A DNA stretch of 64,000 nucleotides from Durusdinium trenchii (GCA_963970005.1 CAXAMN010027428.1:414098-478097), one strand, 5' to 3'. Positions 41,101-44,138 are shown, counted from the stretch's first letter. The notes: a model not told the origin generated them from the sequence alone. Numbers and translations: made by a program.

Positions 41101-43590
41101 GACTCATCCGCGTCCTAAAGTTGTACTACAAAGTCGCCAGTTCTCAGCTTCCAGCTCCACAGCTTGCTCCGCGTACTAAAGTTGTACTACAAAGTCGCCA
41201 GTTCTCAGCTTCCAGCTCCCCAGATACTCCGCGTACTAAAGTTGTAGTACAACTTCGCCGGTTCTCATCTTCCAGCTCCCCAGATACTCCGTGTACTAAA
41301 GTTGTACTACAAAGTCGCCAGTTCTCAGCTTCCACAGATTGCTCCGCGTACTAAAGTTGTACTACAAAGTCGCCAGTTCTCATCTTCCAGCTCCCCAGAT
41401 ACTCCGCGCACTCAAGTTGCACTACAAAGTCGCCAGTTCTCAGCTTCCAGCTCCACAGATTGCTCCGCATACTAAAGTTGTACTACAAAGTCGCCAGTTC
41501 TCATCTTCCTGTACCAAAACGCACTCTCGCCTGCATTTCGCGCACTCGACACGCACGATCTCCGCAGAGGGCTGCGCCGGACAAATCCAAAGCGCAGTCT
41601 CGCCTGCATGCAGAGGGCTGCGCCGGACCGGGACAAATCGCACTCTCGCCTGCATTTCGTGCGCTCGACACGCACGATCTCCGCAGAGGGTTGCGTTTCG
41701 ATGCGTTTCGTGGCAGTCCGGCGGCACTGCCGCCGGCCTTAAGAGAGAAAGTAAAGAAGAGCGAGAGGTGCAGATGTGAGGTGTAGATGTGTAGCGATGT
41801 GAGGATGTGAAGATGAGCAGAGATGTAGATGTGCAGATGTGAACATGAGCAGAGATGTAGATGTGTGAAGATGAAGATAAGCTGAGATGTAGATGCGAGG
41901 ATGTGAAGATGAGCAGAGATGTAGATGTGCAGATGTGAAGATGAGCTGAGATATAGGTGAGAATGTGGATGTGCAGAGGTGAAGATGTGCAGATGTAGAT
42001 GAGACGTAATTCTGCAGATGTTTTTTACGAAGAACCCTTCGCAGACACTCTCGGGAAAAATGGACAACTCTGAGGCTTGGTAAAAAATTAGAACAGAATA
42101 GGGTTTTTAAGCAGCATAACATGCTCGGAAAGTGTCTGTGTGGGTCCTTGCGTCAACAGGACGCACACTTCCCTCCCTTGAACGTTGCCAGGATCCCTAC
42201 TTACGGAACTTCCCTCGGCTCTATGTGATCTCATATCAGGGATCCGAAGTTTCGACGAGCGAGGGCATCACCAAGGCAGGAGGGAGACACAGCATTGTTT
42301 TGGCACACTAGATAAACTGGGAATCGGGAATTTGTTTCGTGTCTCTTGTTTGCAAAAAGAAGGCGTGACTCGACTGCACGGGGCGTAGGCATATCTAGGC
42401 ATGTGTCCCGGTGAACCCTAGCTGAAACCCTTGTTCGTGCCCTTCTTCCCGGATTCCGGACGCAGAATTAGTTGGCACAGCACTCGTGAGTTTCCCACAG
42501 GAGCTAAACTAGTTACATCATTCGACCAGTTTCATGAACTTCATATCCAGAACGCTTCAACTCGATACATCTCGATACCCGCAACCAAGAAGCTGAAGGA
42601 AACCCTATCAACTGGTGTTCCCCAGTGGCATTGAAGAGGAGAACACCAGTTTCCGCGCATGTTCGGGTGCAGTTCCGAGGATTTGAGAGATTGCCATGAG
42701 TTCTGTGCGCGAAAACACCCTTCAGGTCTTCGAGAAGGCCAAGACCTACAAAGAGAGCATCGCAAAGGACGCCTTGGTTTTGGTGCACTTTGATGAAATC
42801 GGCCTGGCAGAAGCCAGTCCCAACAATCCCTTGAAGGTGCGAGTCATTGTGAACGGGGAATTTTCCCGCACGCGTGCCTGCGAAAAAGCGCGTGTCTTAG
42901 ACACTGAGCTGTCCTGAAACGGTTTCCTTGTCAGGGTAGAAATCCGATGTCGATGTGCTGCTTTGTTTTCAGACACCATCAACTATTGCCCTGAAACCCA
43001 GCAGACATCTGTCCGCAAGCGTTTGGTGCAGGTCTCTCAATTTCTCACACCGGAAAATGGTGCCACATGTGACGCCAAAAATGATTTTGATTTGACCATG
43101 TGATACTATTTGTTACAGTTGATCTAGGAATAAACCACCCCTAAATAAAGCTAAACGGGAGGTGGGGGGTTCTAGGTAATCAGCGGTCGACATTACTATA
43201 TACTGTTGAGATTTGTTGAGTGAGTCATTGAGTAGCCTGAAAGAACATGAGGATGTGGAGCAATGGCTGCTTTTTAAATTTGTTCGCGTAAATCCACTAC
43301 GTATGCCTATGCTATAGACCCCCTCGGCACTGGACAGGAACGGGAATCACCACAACCGTGCCTGCCCAAAAGGATGTGAAAAGCCTTCTCTGGCTAGTCT
43401 TGAGTTGTTGGTTCTTCTTTTCCGGTCCTGTCTCAGCCATGTGGTTTGGAGGTGCTTCACGCGCATCTGGAACCTGGTTACCCAAAAGACCGACCTGACT
43501 ATGCTGTGGTGGGGCTCTCGAATTTCCCCTTAGACGCAGCGAAGATGAACCGGGGCATCGCATTGGTCCGGCCTCCCTTGCGGCACACCG
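293..43590 (+). CDS. RNF213-like: RNF213-like giant AAA+ ATPase gene (multi-exon, both ends open)
   Basis: About 37 exons on the + strand, each listed separately, run in the same order as RNF213 (mysterin), a giant cytosolic protein that joins a dynein-like ring of AAA+ units to a ubiquitin-ligase module. Seen here: stalk/linker exons (2.5-4.8 kb), the segment before AAA2 (8.3-9.4 kb), AAA2 P-loop (9.9-10.4 kb), AAA3 with GETGCGKT and FLDEVNT (31.9-34.9 kb), and AAA4 with VGKPGNSKSL, HFDEIGLAE and a sensor-1 GLSN (39.1-43.6 kb). Reading phase is conserved across most neighbouring exons. Donors are GT, GC or GA. The RING/RZ E3 half expected after AAA4 was not found. One intron (10.4-26.3 kb) holds two antisense genes. 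Family assignment rests on recalled family motifs; no search was run. Confidence 0.82.
2478..2599 (+). CDS. RNF213-like gene: upstream linker exon (probable)
   Basis: After a pyrimidine-rich tract and CAG, a frame encodes LRDINRLEEVATEKIKQAV followed by LGTYRIECHTTAVDISLTYP, ending at a GTACAG donor. It is amphipathic and protein-like and falls in the right order for the RNF213 N-terminal arm. The placement is inference. Confidence 0.4.
2898..2990 (+). CDS. RNF213-like gene: stalk exon DLVDLRARALL
   Basis: The exon follows AAAGCAG and stays open to a GTCCGA donor, phase 0 at both ends. It encodes DLVDLRARALLNHPDDRAKG and then ERPLMNLFL. The L-x-DLR-x-RALL pattern resembles the helical segment that precedes the linker in RNF213 proteins. 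Confidence 0.5.
3662..3774 (+). CDS. RNF213-like gene: linker exon VDVLLPACIQLETLRDEGFY
   Basis: Acceptor TTCAG|G and donor GGAG|GTGGCG. The product has the LLxxxxxLRDEGFYWARTRVEEA pattern typical of the RNF213 segment just before its EEW helix. The one-base carry fits the next exon at 3980, rebuilding a valine codon and the order ...ASNVG-V-EDLQEW.... Confidence 0.62.
3980..4080 (+). CDS. RNF213-like gene: linker exon EDLQEWRLQLQAARQKYPEL
   Basis: Acceptor CCAAG|TT. It encodes EDLQEWRLQLQAARQKYPEL then AFVSWIKLISILE. This matches the RNF213 family pattern of an (E)EW helix followed by an LxF(F/Y)T...L helix. The 3' boundary is uncertain because no clear GT, GC or GA donor stands directly after the last GAG. 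Confidence 0.62.
4714..4755 (+). CDS. RNF213-like gene: micro-exon HDTQMVLSILSFIE
   Basis: A 42-nt open piece between CAG and GAG|GC. Its product HDTQMVLSILSFIE fits the short conserved helix (xxALTMLSFI type) that follows the EEW helix in RNF213. The order is right. The small size limits confidence. Confidence 0.42.
5073..5122. repeat. 25-bp exact tandem duplication
   Basis: The 25 bases at 5073-5097 recur exactly at 5098-5122, with unit start AACTGAGAGGACC. Local and non-coding. Confidence 0.9.
5448..5640 (+). CDS. RNF213-like gene: candidate exon
   Basis: The frame after GCGAAAG encodes QGKALSASERQIACSVSRRA and then VQLRGWFDVLAKSLVEARLV, GC-rich and helical. It stops at TAG near 5637, so a donor must lie earlier. 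It falls between recognised exons on the right strand, but I cannot match it to the family. Confidence 0.35.
6394..6840. repeat. About 115-bp tandem repeat spanning a scaffold gap
   Basis: Units start with GCCTAACGT at 6394, 6510, 6626 and 6740 (spacing 116, 116, 114), each followed by GCCTTCGGAAGCCCATAAGA. A 10-base N block at 6771-6780 interrupts the last unit, so the true copy number is unknown. Open frames across it are products of the repeat. Confidence 0.92.
6771..6780. other. Assembly gap of ten N
   Basis: Ten unresolved bases inside a tandem repeat, as expected where short-read scaffolding could not resolve copy number. Confidence 0.99.
6853..6964. repeat. 55-bp tandem duplication
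   Basis: Two adjacent near-identical copies, each starting CCTTTGGAAGTGCTTG and running to CCTGCG. Confidence 0.88.
8330..8467 (+). CDS. RNF213-like gene: exon before AAA2 (HARAKEDVLRMALSFYGG)
   Basis: Opens after CCCAAG and closes at TACGGAG before a GA donor. The product includes GFLRSDEIETGLLSRVQPGV and HARAKEDVLRMALSFYG, matching the RNF213 pattern ...RFL...LLVCAxxEVLxxALxxY.G. The one-base carry fits the following exon at 8703. Confidence 0.65.
8703..8804 (+). CDS. RNF213-like gene: exon LPRAHEMMFC
   Basis: Acceptor CCAG|G and GC donor. It encodes ESALPRAHEMMFCSAATSWP followed by QLDAFLARCQYVPG. In RNF213 proteins the same place reads xxxLPxxHExLxCTxxTTxExxxLFxRRC..PG. The carry of one G fits the next exon and rebuilds a glycine. 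Confidence 0.75.
9185..9384 (+). CDS. RNF213-like gene: exon QRLSYKLQHRLVEHLKSLGS
   Basis: Acceptor CTAG|GC and donor GAG|GTGGTG, ending in phase 0. The product contains LYVMVHVQRLSYKLQHRLVE, then SYRLVLVALC and a basic-acidic tail ending at PACAASE. It matches the RNF213 stretch IYxxxxAdxLSYxxxxxxxxL...DYRLVILC just upstream of AAA2. This is the clearest anchor of the gene left of the antisense block. Confidence 0.85.
9939..10005 (+). CDS. RNF213-like gene: AAA2 P-loop, first half
   Basis: Encodes LGLKRFVELLAPKLAVVVSE then NAG, ending AATGCTG before a GC donor. The hydrophobic strand VVVSENAG leads into a P-loop completed by the next exon (GGKTEL). RNF213 AAA2 has the same strand-plus-AGxGKS/T layout. 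Confidence 0.8.
10335..10411 (+). CDS. RNF213-like gene: AAA2 P-loop, second half (GKTELVRQ)
   Basis: Acceptor ACCAG|GT and donor GGGCCG|GTGAAC. It completes the Walker A motif as SENAG-GGKTELVRQRAFALK and ends VTVPLSGP in phase 0. The lysine and threonine of the P-loop are present. The next expected exon (about 25 residues of AAA2) was not identified. The intron after this exon is the one holding the antisense genes. Confidence 0.8.
11044..11170. repeat. AAC/CAA microsatellite and adjoining open stretch
   Basis: An almost uninterrupted AAC repeat with two AGC interruptions occupies about 11119-11166. The upstream piece 11044-11114 is open on the + strand (ARELSLVIVNVEVK) and ends at a GTAATC donor, but its phase does not join the flanking RNF213-like exons, so I do not call it an exon. 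Confidence 0.8.
11729..12653 (-). CDS. M2 exons RFHRPDVWHTVHMG and C-terminus
   Basis: 12653-12239 encodes TPPPWDVEPAWTRLLHDESP, RFHRPDVWHTVHMGIGKAWV and on to DLRLR at a GGTTTATT donor. 12118-11729 encodes ALNFFISSLFVEGIWIERSK through FQEEDMVGRISALTRMVSPR and ends LQRYLAQINVCWSMR with TGA. The conserved block order and final VGR..L.R.VSPR pattern agree with the recalled dinoflagellate family. Confidence 0.72.
11729..18286 (-). CDS. M2: antisense multi-exon gene, dinoflagellate multicopy family, function unknown
   Basis: A series of - strand open segments from an ATG at 18286 to a TGA at 11729. In order: ATG exon 18286-18157; 18127-18004; a Ser/Thr/Pro linker near 17932-17842; coiled coil 17327-17043; 17020-16750; 16183-16069; 15980-15710; 15590-15350; 15011-14842; Lys-rich 14724-14502; 14160-13890; 13741-13313; 13198-13046; 12927-12777; 12653-12239; 12118-11729. 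The C-terminal half (LVHGDEG, GNKGDWSYL, CHLCMGG, FHRPDVWHTVHMG, EEDMVGRISALTRMVSPR) resembles a protein family I recall as highly multicopy in Symbiodinium. The function is unknown. A one-base shift near 16830 may inactivate it. M1 and M2 could be one gene. The whole gene lies inside an RNF213-like intron. Confidence 0.6.
12777..13198 (-). CDS. M2 exons GNKGDWSYL and CHLCMGG
   Basis: 13198-13046 follows GATAG and ends CTT|GTTTCC. 12927-12777 starts ATCCAG|GTTACATCG. They join in phase as VLGNKGDWSYL-VTSANLERSYRR, then KKYMDNPPGICHLCMGGTKE, with a CxxC pair that could bind zinc. The second donor is probably GA. Confidence 0.72.
13313..14160 (-). CDS. M2 exons KICDLHSLPLD and LVHGDEGTTYK
   Basis: 14160-13890 encodes RALISVGGLRMKICDLHSLP and AEIVRFAKADMSDRFAEERA. 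13741-13313 follows CTTCAG and encodes TNFPWIRPSHLIKTLYSTCD, HMLLGGAQTFEEAKPALELF and LPILVHGDEGTTYKRNGMLV. The acidic residues in STCD and HGDEG could be catalytic if the family derives from a transposase, but I could not confirm a triad. Confidence 0.65.
14502..14724 (-). CDS. M2 exon: Lys-rich basic segment
   Basis: Encodes QLKKDASKCKKNSKGNKGKG and a further run of KEAK, KETGRKRAKGRG and SKKKPRKGSKA, a low-complexity basic region of nuclear or nucleic-acid-binding type. A TGA stands at 14502-14504. Confidence 0.5.
14842..15590 (-). CDS. M2 exons SQNLDKCKKTLDTAY and NTVNPRLIAAIESEK
   Basis: 15590-15350 follows a T-rich TTTAG acceptor and encodes SQNLDKCKKTLDTAYTSFAK and onward. 15011-14842 follows TTCAG and encodes LNTVNPRLIAAIESEKANVK, with a cysteine-containing CGGVCCGEV segment, to AAG|GTGTGT. 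Confidence 0.55.
15710..16183 (-). CDS. M2 exons AWKYDNAVMEY and NKFNQLALPSSSPP
   Basis: Two exons. 16183-16069 follows TGTGCAG and encodes AWKYDNAVMEYFVEDECKSL plus a charged helix. 15980-15710 follows TATAAG and encodes DKVSGEAPDTNGLALDLWES through QTIRDKINNIVDMKGWLES, ending at a strong GTAAGT donor. Confidence 0.6.
16750..17020 (-). CDS. M2 exon with frameshift at an A6 run
   Basis: The first part encodes DALRMRLRRMVETKPSGKCH and the second part EWLEIALLDAIKKWGTDRKQ, but they lie in different frames. The switch falls at six A (six T at 16828-16833 on +). The exon ends at ATCAGG|GTGGGG. The ALRxRLxRM...SGKxxV...(R)EWLE... order is what I recall for this family as one continuous domain. 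Confidence 0.6.
17043..17327 (-). CDS. M2 exon: coiled coil with Pro/Ser linker
   Basis: Acceptor CTGAAG|GATGG. Encodes DHEDRALLKKACDKIQDLER, a short coiled coil, followed by a Pro/Thr/Ser-rich tail to a TGA at the exon end. Confidence 0.5.
   Translation of the reverse strand, partial: DGTPPSTPTTPGDHEDRALLKKACDKIQDLERQLEGLKISAGKNTETSPHPTPVEPGTPAALDSNGAPGSASGKQPDAPDDCIVTPDGKAASQS
17456..17773 (+). CDS. Hypothetical ORF, opposite strand to M2
   Basis: An intact 105-codon frame from ATG to TAG encodes DNWTWNDLDKNTWKKIDSQC, then EVYAASSEADLVFNNIGRK and a WMKEGVLWQPN segment. The composition is protein-like, with many W, D and K. It lies in an M2 intron on the other strand. No family was recognised, and it could equally be an unspliced remnant. 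Confidence 0.3.
   Translation: MPFSHDNWTWNDLDKNTWKKIDSQCEWKRCQDSLDVKLDEVYAASSEADLVFNNIGRKLHISWMKEGVLWQPNIERPTNSEIKAWCPFLSFYKPVEGQQGHLEKL
18004..18286 (-). CDS. M2 exons 1-2 (start)
   Basis: ATG at 18286 opens MSASTLPSRTWSCGTLENGG and then NACKVIAGLKLDGHDLPTALKDF, to a GGTTTG donor at 18157. The next exon after TTTGAG at 18127 encodes AFQKRIIRFQDARALLEALK and a basic tail with VKREPG, a sumoylation-like motif. A TGA at 18002-18000 follows, so exon 2 either splices before it or ends a short 86-codon product. Confidence 0.5.
18290..19330. other. Spacer between M1 and M2 with a short tandem repeat
   Basis: About 1 kb with no convincing coding segment. At 18716-18778 an 11-bp unit of the type TGAACGCAATC is repeated about six times with small variations. 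TATATA stretches occur near 18341 and 18360. If M1 and M2 are one gene, this would be an intron. Confidence 0.55.
19332..20117 (-). CDS. M1 last exons
   Basis: 20117-20004 encodes LMEYFERFRWLYYRLRALWL. 19899-19735 follows CCTCAG and encodes WMAHYGAASPKREKMFSNNA and a basic helix, to a GTACAG donor. 19577-19332 encodes FGKKVVELLPVLATKGEGKP, EDWPEANLRQVAKYLRGNKS and PAAWREVLPTKI before TAA. All three blocks resemble pieces of the recalled multicopy family. The stretch 20118-22079 holds further possible - strand pieces (FCLDCRPSDGEQVVRPNS near 20970-21055) that I could not join. Confidence 0.5.
19332..25499 (-). CDS. M1: antisense multi-exon gene, unknown function
   Basis: Starts with a clean ATG exon (25499-25069) and continues through 24929-24432, 24235-24109, 23988-23900, 23747-23625, 23309-22350, 22266-22080, 20117-20004, 19899-19735 and 19577-19332, ending at a TAA. 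Several junctions keep frame, for example GCAG|GC...CAG|TT joining 23900 to 23747 and giving PAVPPEEF. The product is long, charged and rich in Lys and Ser/Pro linkers. The last exons (FGKKVVELLPVL, WPEANLRQVAKYLRGNKSL) resemble the N-terminal part of the same dinoflagellate multicopy family as M2. The function is unknown. Confidence 0.58.
22080..22266 (-). CDS. M1 exon 7
   Basis: Acceptor TTTAG|GG and donor AAGG|GTGGGA. Encodes GGSPASLTPGSLSAEAEKMA and KSVIAAYVECLKSAQQKVWE, an amphipathic helix. Confidence 0.6.
22350..23309 (-). CDS. M1 exon 6: Lys-rich domain
   Basis: A 320-codon open exon between TTGTAG and CAGCAG|GTATAG. It begins PTLQAKEEYPPVPTHAPVTR and continues as a long Lys/Glu/Ser-rich tract, then NYFIESIYKVLEEYEGQHYT, and ends in YFALGGCIYTNMCLAGLFVP. 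The basic tract suggests nuclear or nucleic-acid contact. This is inference from composition only. Confidence 0.65.
23625..24235 (-). CDS. M1 exons 3-5
   Basis: 24235-24109 (VEIIESEDELEGGNPGEAMD, then ELLKVLEEINQYGG) ends before GTCAAC. 23988-23900 (TPRSSRPRLGQASTPKTTID) ends at GCAG|GC. 23747-23625 (PPEEFENTPGMKSMLKTEDE, then KKSQPEEEATV) follows ATGCAG. The last two join in phase and rebuild a valine. Confidence 0.58.
24432..24929 (-). CDS. M1 exon 2, Pro/Ser-rich
   Basis: Encodes LFVTLPVQDDFELLEVAEDL then a long Pro/Ala/Ser linker (PSAGETPAASPRASPTVTPR type) and RPLRQTTLGEMPALDGPG, to a GT donor. The exact acceptor is uncertain among three nearby AGs. Confidence 0.55.
25069..25499 (-). 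CDS. M1 exon 1 (start codon)
   Basis: ATG at 25499 opens MEGPLVVPPHGAGERDRAFG. The exon runs 143 codons through NLDQVRDRLRDGHHLIMHYD, MRMNRIPLRP-type and VLIEEVRKLYKYSKVNVSHD segments to EDTG|GTTGAT-type donors near 25069. It is clean, long and strongly protein-like. Confidence 0.62.
26281..26328 (+). CDS. RNF213-like gene: 48-nt AAA2 exon CLHLDIGPTQ
   Basis: Follows TTTTGCAG and ends CCCAG before a GA donor, phase 0 at both ends. CLHLDIGPTQ is the AAA2 hhHLDhxxxxQ strand of RNF213, normally followed by the helix found in the next exon. It resumes the + strand gene directly right of the antisense block. Confidence 0.66.
26445..26603 (+). CDS. RNF213-like gene: AAA2 exon DILVQISLWGCLQ
   Basis: Acceptor GACTAG|GTC, donor ACA|GTATGT, 53 codons in phase 0. 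Encodes GAEDILVQISLWGCLQAESM and VVPRDYTFIELANLSTPVLL. RNF213 shows the same hhxxhhhLxxLxDxxGxxWxRxxxHxYxIEh arrangement. Confidence 0.75.
27476..27576 (+). CDS. RNF213-like gene: candidate exon
   Basis: After CCATAG a frame reads QVVHRMQKRGLFIVYIPQCG and RAKGANDFSPFL. It is in gene order, but I could not align it with the family. Confidence 0.35.
27660..27757 (+). CDS. RNF213-like gene: exon SWSQVRSPSQVVAKILEA
   Basis: Between TGAAG and AAAAG|GTGAGC. The SPSQVVAKIL pattern resembles the RNF213 segment (hxV(S/T)CxxPxEVhxx) before the ETFQRPxQYL helix. The frame stays open beyond the donor (AMPEELRRAVWRFGGLHRDL), so the exon may instead extend to about 27840. Confidence 0.5.
28195..28319 (+). 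CDS. RNF213-like gene: exon EERCRDLLKRHL
   Basis: Acceptor TTCAG|GG, donor AGAAG|GTTCTG. Encodes DGEERCRDLLKRHLVHRLEA and QGQAPPCWATPRR, similar to the family pattern EECLxxLLxHCGxxxPSWxELRxF. Confidence 0.55.
28881..28925. repeat. GGGCAGGGA minisatellite
   Basis: Five near-identical 9-bp units of GGCAGGGAG type in tandem, with one A variant. It lies between RNF213-like exons. Confidence 0.85.
29317..29526 (+). CDS. RNF213-like gene: helical exon
   Basis: Opens after CTTTAG and ends near TGG|GTGATG. Encodes SNSTLKSLVEDSATPTTEAY and FDPKTLQKLQIEASSVRKEL, an Ala/Arg-rich charged helix. GC-rich and strongly codon-like; the other frames here are shadows. It sits in order before AAA3. Confidence 0.52.
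30105..30247 (+). CDS. RNF213-like gene: candidate exon
   Basis: Encodes LTMRPPDEAAIDFTTRAVTS and a Gln/Ala-rich helix ending EMFEAQR. The local GC rise and amphipathic pattern suggest an exon. Borders are approximate. Confidence 0.42.
30548..30600. repeat. GCGCTGTGC tandem repeat
   Basis: About five 9-bp units of GCGCTGTGC/GCTCTGTGC type in tandem, a short minisatellite in the intron. Confidence 0.85.
31172..31340 (+). CDS. RNF213-like gene: exon before AAA3 (EVPDAVRALFRSQ)
   Basis: Encodes RWFQESEVPDAVRALFRSQA then ASALPDFKTMSTTDLEAIGS. It is protein-like and positioned where the family has the linker leading to AAA3. Borders are approximate. Confidence 0.45.
31735..31820 (+). CDS. RNF213-like gene: exon leading into AAA3
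   Basis: Encodes KARLGRMILPLNQELGKPAE followed by GSSY and a GTGGTG donor in phase 0. It joins the next exon as SSY-VSPDNFIKM, matching the TYELTxDNhhKhh element just before AAA3. The left border is one of several AGs near 31735. Confidence 0.65.
31902..31981 (+). CDS. RNF213-like gene: AAA3 exon VPVIIMGE
   Basis: Acceptor ACCAAG|GTG. Encodes VSPDNFIKMVWIALRVEARV and PVIIMG plus two bases, then a GA donor. PVIIMGET is the conserved strand before the AAA3 P-loop. The intron before it is only 81 bp. Confidence 0.86.
32316..32451 (+). CDS. RNF213-like gene: AAA3 Walker A exon (TGCGKT)
   Basis: Acceptor CTAAG|G completes GETGCGKT with the previous exon, followed by SLIRHLAKLLTVNFLCLNVH and AGTSAEDIIRFVQSAGSSQ. 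GETGCGKT and the (V)HxGTxxxxI element are diagnostic of RNF213 AAA3. The lysine and threonine that bind ATP are present. It ends CAG before a GA donor in phase 0. Confidence 0.92.
33444..33508 (+). CDS. RNF213-like gene: AAA3 Walker B exon (FLDEVNT)
   Basis: Encodes ERVTWAFLDEVNTCEHMGLV then TE, ending before a GA donor. FLDEVNT is the Walker B with the catalytic DE followed by the family-specific N-T. The exon joins the previous one in phase 0. Confidence 0.9.
34031..34095 (+). CDS. RNF213-like gene: AAA3 exon ILCHHRVLGKPLP
   Basis: Acceptor GTCAG|G, donor GCAT|GTGCC. Encodes ILCHHRVLGKPLPEKLVLLA and A, and its last base completes the Cys codon of AACNPYR with the next exon. The match to the family (hLCDHxxxGxPLxxxhxhhAACNPYR) fixes both junctions. 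Confidence 0.87.
34762..34859 (+). CDS. RNF213-like gene: AAA3 exon CNPYRKK
   Basis: Starts CCCAG|GC and reads (C)NPYRKKAVLTTEARRAQAQ then LVLGDAGSERQGT to a probable GTGGAG donor. CNPYR is the sensor-1 region of RNF213 AAA3. The 3' end is less certain because the frame remains open. Confidence 0.82.
35307..35354 (+). CDS. RNF213-like gene: 48-nt exon RLVYSVQ
   Basis: Acceptor CTAAG|GAC, GA donor after TTCAG, phase 0 throughout. DTSQRRKMSRLVYSVQ matches the family's (R)xLVYRVxPLP element, split here before LPEAL. Confidence 0.82.
35804..35852 (+). CDS. RNF213-like gene: 49-nt exon LPEALYDFLYDFG
   Basis: Acceptor CGCCAG|GAG, donor CTCG|GC. ELPEALYDFLYDFGFL corresponds to the LPxSLxxxVWDFGxL element after LVYRV in RNF213. 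It joins both neighbours in phase. Confidence 0.84.
36210..36350 (+). CDS. RNF213-like gene: exon YVEAMVEPL
   Basis: Acceptor ACTGAG|GC completes a glycine with the previous exon. It then encodes TEEEESYVEAMVEPLFPSRQ and PVQQPYGLFGYRPERRPG. EEExYIxxMV is the family helix after DFGxL. The 3' end is not fixed. Confidence 0.62.
37068..37200 (+). CDS. RNF213-like gene: exon SLRDVKRCVELIKWF
   Basis: Acceptor GTGAAG|GAT. Encodes DLIIFSQEFTAENQPDCLLS and LRDVKRCVELIKWFQAMVEE. The (A)SQxFxRExxxxxxxSLRDVxRxVxxxxWF signature is one of the strongest in RNF213. The donor may be FQ|GC or further right. Confidence 0.87.
38827..38972 (+). CDS. RNF213-like gene: exon SVLNALVVSYHCRL
   Basis: Acceptor CTTCAG|A. 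Encodes SVLNALVVSYHCRLPTHKLR, EVYRQQVAQIFENHGKYLPR and a tail to GGGAAG|GC. It matches the family's RSLhLAhGVCYHxRLxxxxxYRxxh segment between AAA3 and AAA4. Confidence 0.86.
39133..39242 (+). CDS. RNF213-like gene: exon leading into AAA4
   Basis: Encodes GNILNWLKNNEMTRYIELMK then LPEMTATNEALLENVF, with donor GTCTTC|GTCCGC. The IAxNxALxENVF pattern directly precedes AAA4 in RNF213. Confidence 0.87.
39682..39798 (+). CDS. RNF213-like gene: AAA4 Walker A exon (VGKPGNSKSL)
   Basis: Between CTGCAG and GAG|GTGACC, 39 codons in phase 0. Encodes VMMVCILNQIPIFAVGKPGN then SKSLALRILHASLRGPDSE. VGKPG(S/N)SKSL is the AAA4 P-loop signature. Conserved lysine and serine are present. Confidence 0.95.
40320..42093. 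repeat. Satellite-rich block bounded by direct repeats, inside an AAA4 intron
   Basis: The motif GGACAACTCTGAGGCTTG followed by an A-rich tail occurs near 40320 and again near 42060, both in direct orientation. Between them lie a duplicated GATGTG-rich unit (40439-40575 and 40590-40725), three TGACTCA boxes (41042-41108), a 60-bp array (41110-41510), a related CGCACTCTCGCCTGCATTTC repeat (41518-41720) and a second GATGTG-rich array (41760-42000). The block sits between the exons ending 39798 and starting 42192. Confidence 0.78.
41110..41510. repeat. 60-bp tandem repeat, seven units
   Basis: The core CTAAAGTTGTACTACAAAGT recurs at about 41114, 41176, 41236, 41296, 41351, 41411 and 41471. Most spacings are 60 or 62 bp. 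Because 60 is divisible by three, several frames stay open, giving misleading ORFs. Confidence 0.9.
42192..42275 (+). CDS. RNF213-like gene: AAA4 exon YVISYQGSEVSTSEGI
   Basis: Acceptor GCCAG|GAT, GC donor after ACCAAG, phase 0. Encodes DPYLRNFPRLYVISYQGSEV and STSEGITK, matching the family's LFRxhKxVxhhxYQxSxxSTSxGI element. Confidence 0.88.
42726..42836 (+). CDS. RNF213-like gene: AAA4 Walker B exon (HFDEIGLAE)
   Basis: Acceptor TTCAG|GTC, donor TTGAAG|GTGCGA, 37 codons in phase 0. Encodes VFEKAKTYKESIAKDALVLV then HFDEIGLAEASPNNPLK. (V)hxDEhGLAExSPxxPLK is the AAA4 Walker B signature. The DE pair is intact. Confidence 0.95.
43452..43590 (+). CDS. RNF213-like gene: AAA4 sensor-1 exon (last found)
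   Basis: Starts GGAG|GTG in phase 0 and encodes VLHAHLEPGYPKDRPDYAVV, then GLSNFPLDAAKMNRGIALVR. LH(x)LLExG and (V)GISNxxLDxAKMNRxI are AAA4 hallmarks. The end lies somewhere after RPPLRHTE. No later RNF213 element was found to the right. Confidence 0.92.
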
Positions 43591-43790
43591 AGGCTTGGTT
43601 TAGACTTCAGGGTGACTGCATATTGTTGAAATTCCTGGGGCATGTATAGATGCTGTAGCAACGACCCGCTTAAGCCAGTAGAGTACTCAGTAGAGCGAAA
43701 AGGTCCAGCTTAACGGTGCACAGGGTTGGGCCTAGGATTGGTGCTGATCCTTGAAACTACAGGTTATCAGCCGTAGGCTGAGAGCTATGG

Positions 43791-44138
43791 ATGGAAGTTG
43801 GGACGATGAAATGCCAAACAGTTCTGGCAATGGGTTTGACACAGTGCGCAGTGCCCGGTAACAGTGAAGCGTTGGTAAGGCACCAAGAGGCTATGTCAGA
43901 GGTACAACTAACATTTTCTGGTGTACCACCTCATATCGCTTTGCATATAAGAGGCTGCACCAGCTACCGTAGCTGGTATGCCAGCTGCTGGCGTAACTGG
44001 TACGCCGTCAAAACAAACGGATTAGCAATGGCAAGGTGCAATGTTGCCAATCAAGTCAACATTATAACATTGCCCCAGGAACCAACAAAGCGCTTTTACG
44101 ACAAGAGCTTCAGCAACAGAGAAGTGTACTTAGATTAA
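43791..44138 (+). CDS. Hypothetical 115-codon ORF
   Basis: Intact from ATG to TAA, encoding MEVGTMKCQTVLAMGLTQCA and later NWYAVKTNGLAMARCNVANQ. A short internal near-repeat (TAGCTGGTATGCCAGC and AACTGGTACGCCGTC) gives SYRSWYASCWRNWYAV. No family was recognised. It may be chance. Confidence 0.25.
   Translation: MEVGTMKCQTVLAMGLTQCAVPGNSEALVRHQEAMSEVQLTFSGVPPHIALHIRGCTSYRSWYASCWRNWYAVKTNGLAMARCNVANQVNIITLPQEPTKRFYDKSFSNREVYLD

Noticed and set aside
41121..42122. Several ORFs of 60-190 codons on both strands
   Set aside because: Generated by the 60-bp and GATGTG tandem repeats, which keep frames open.
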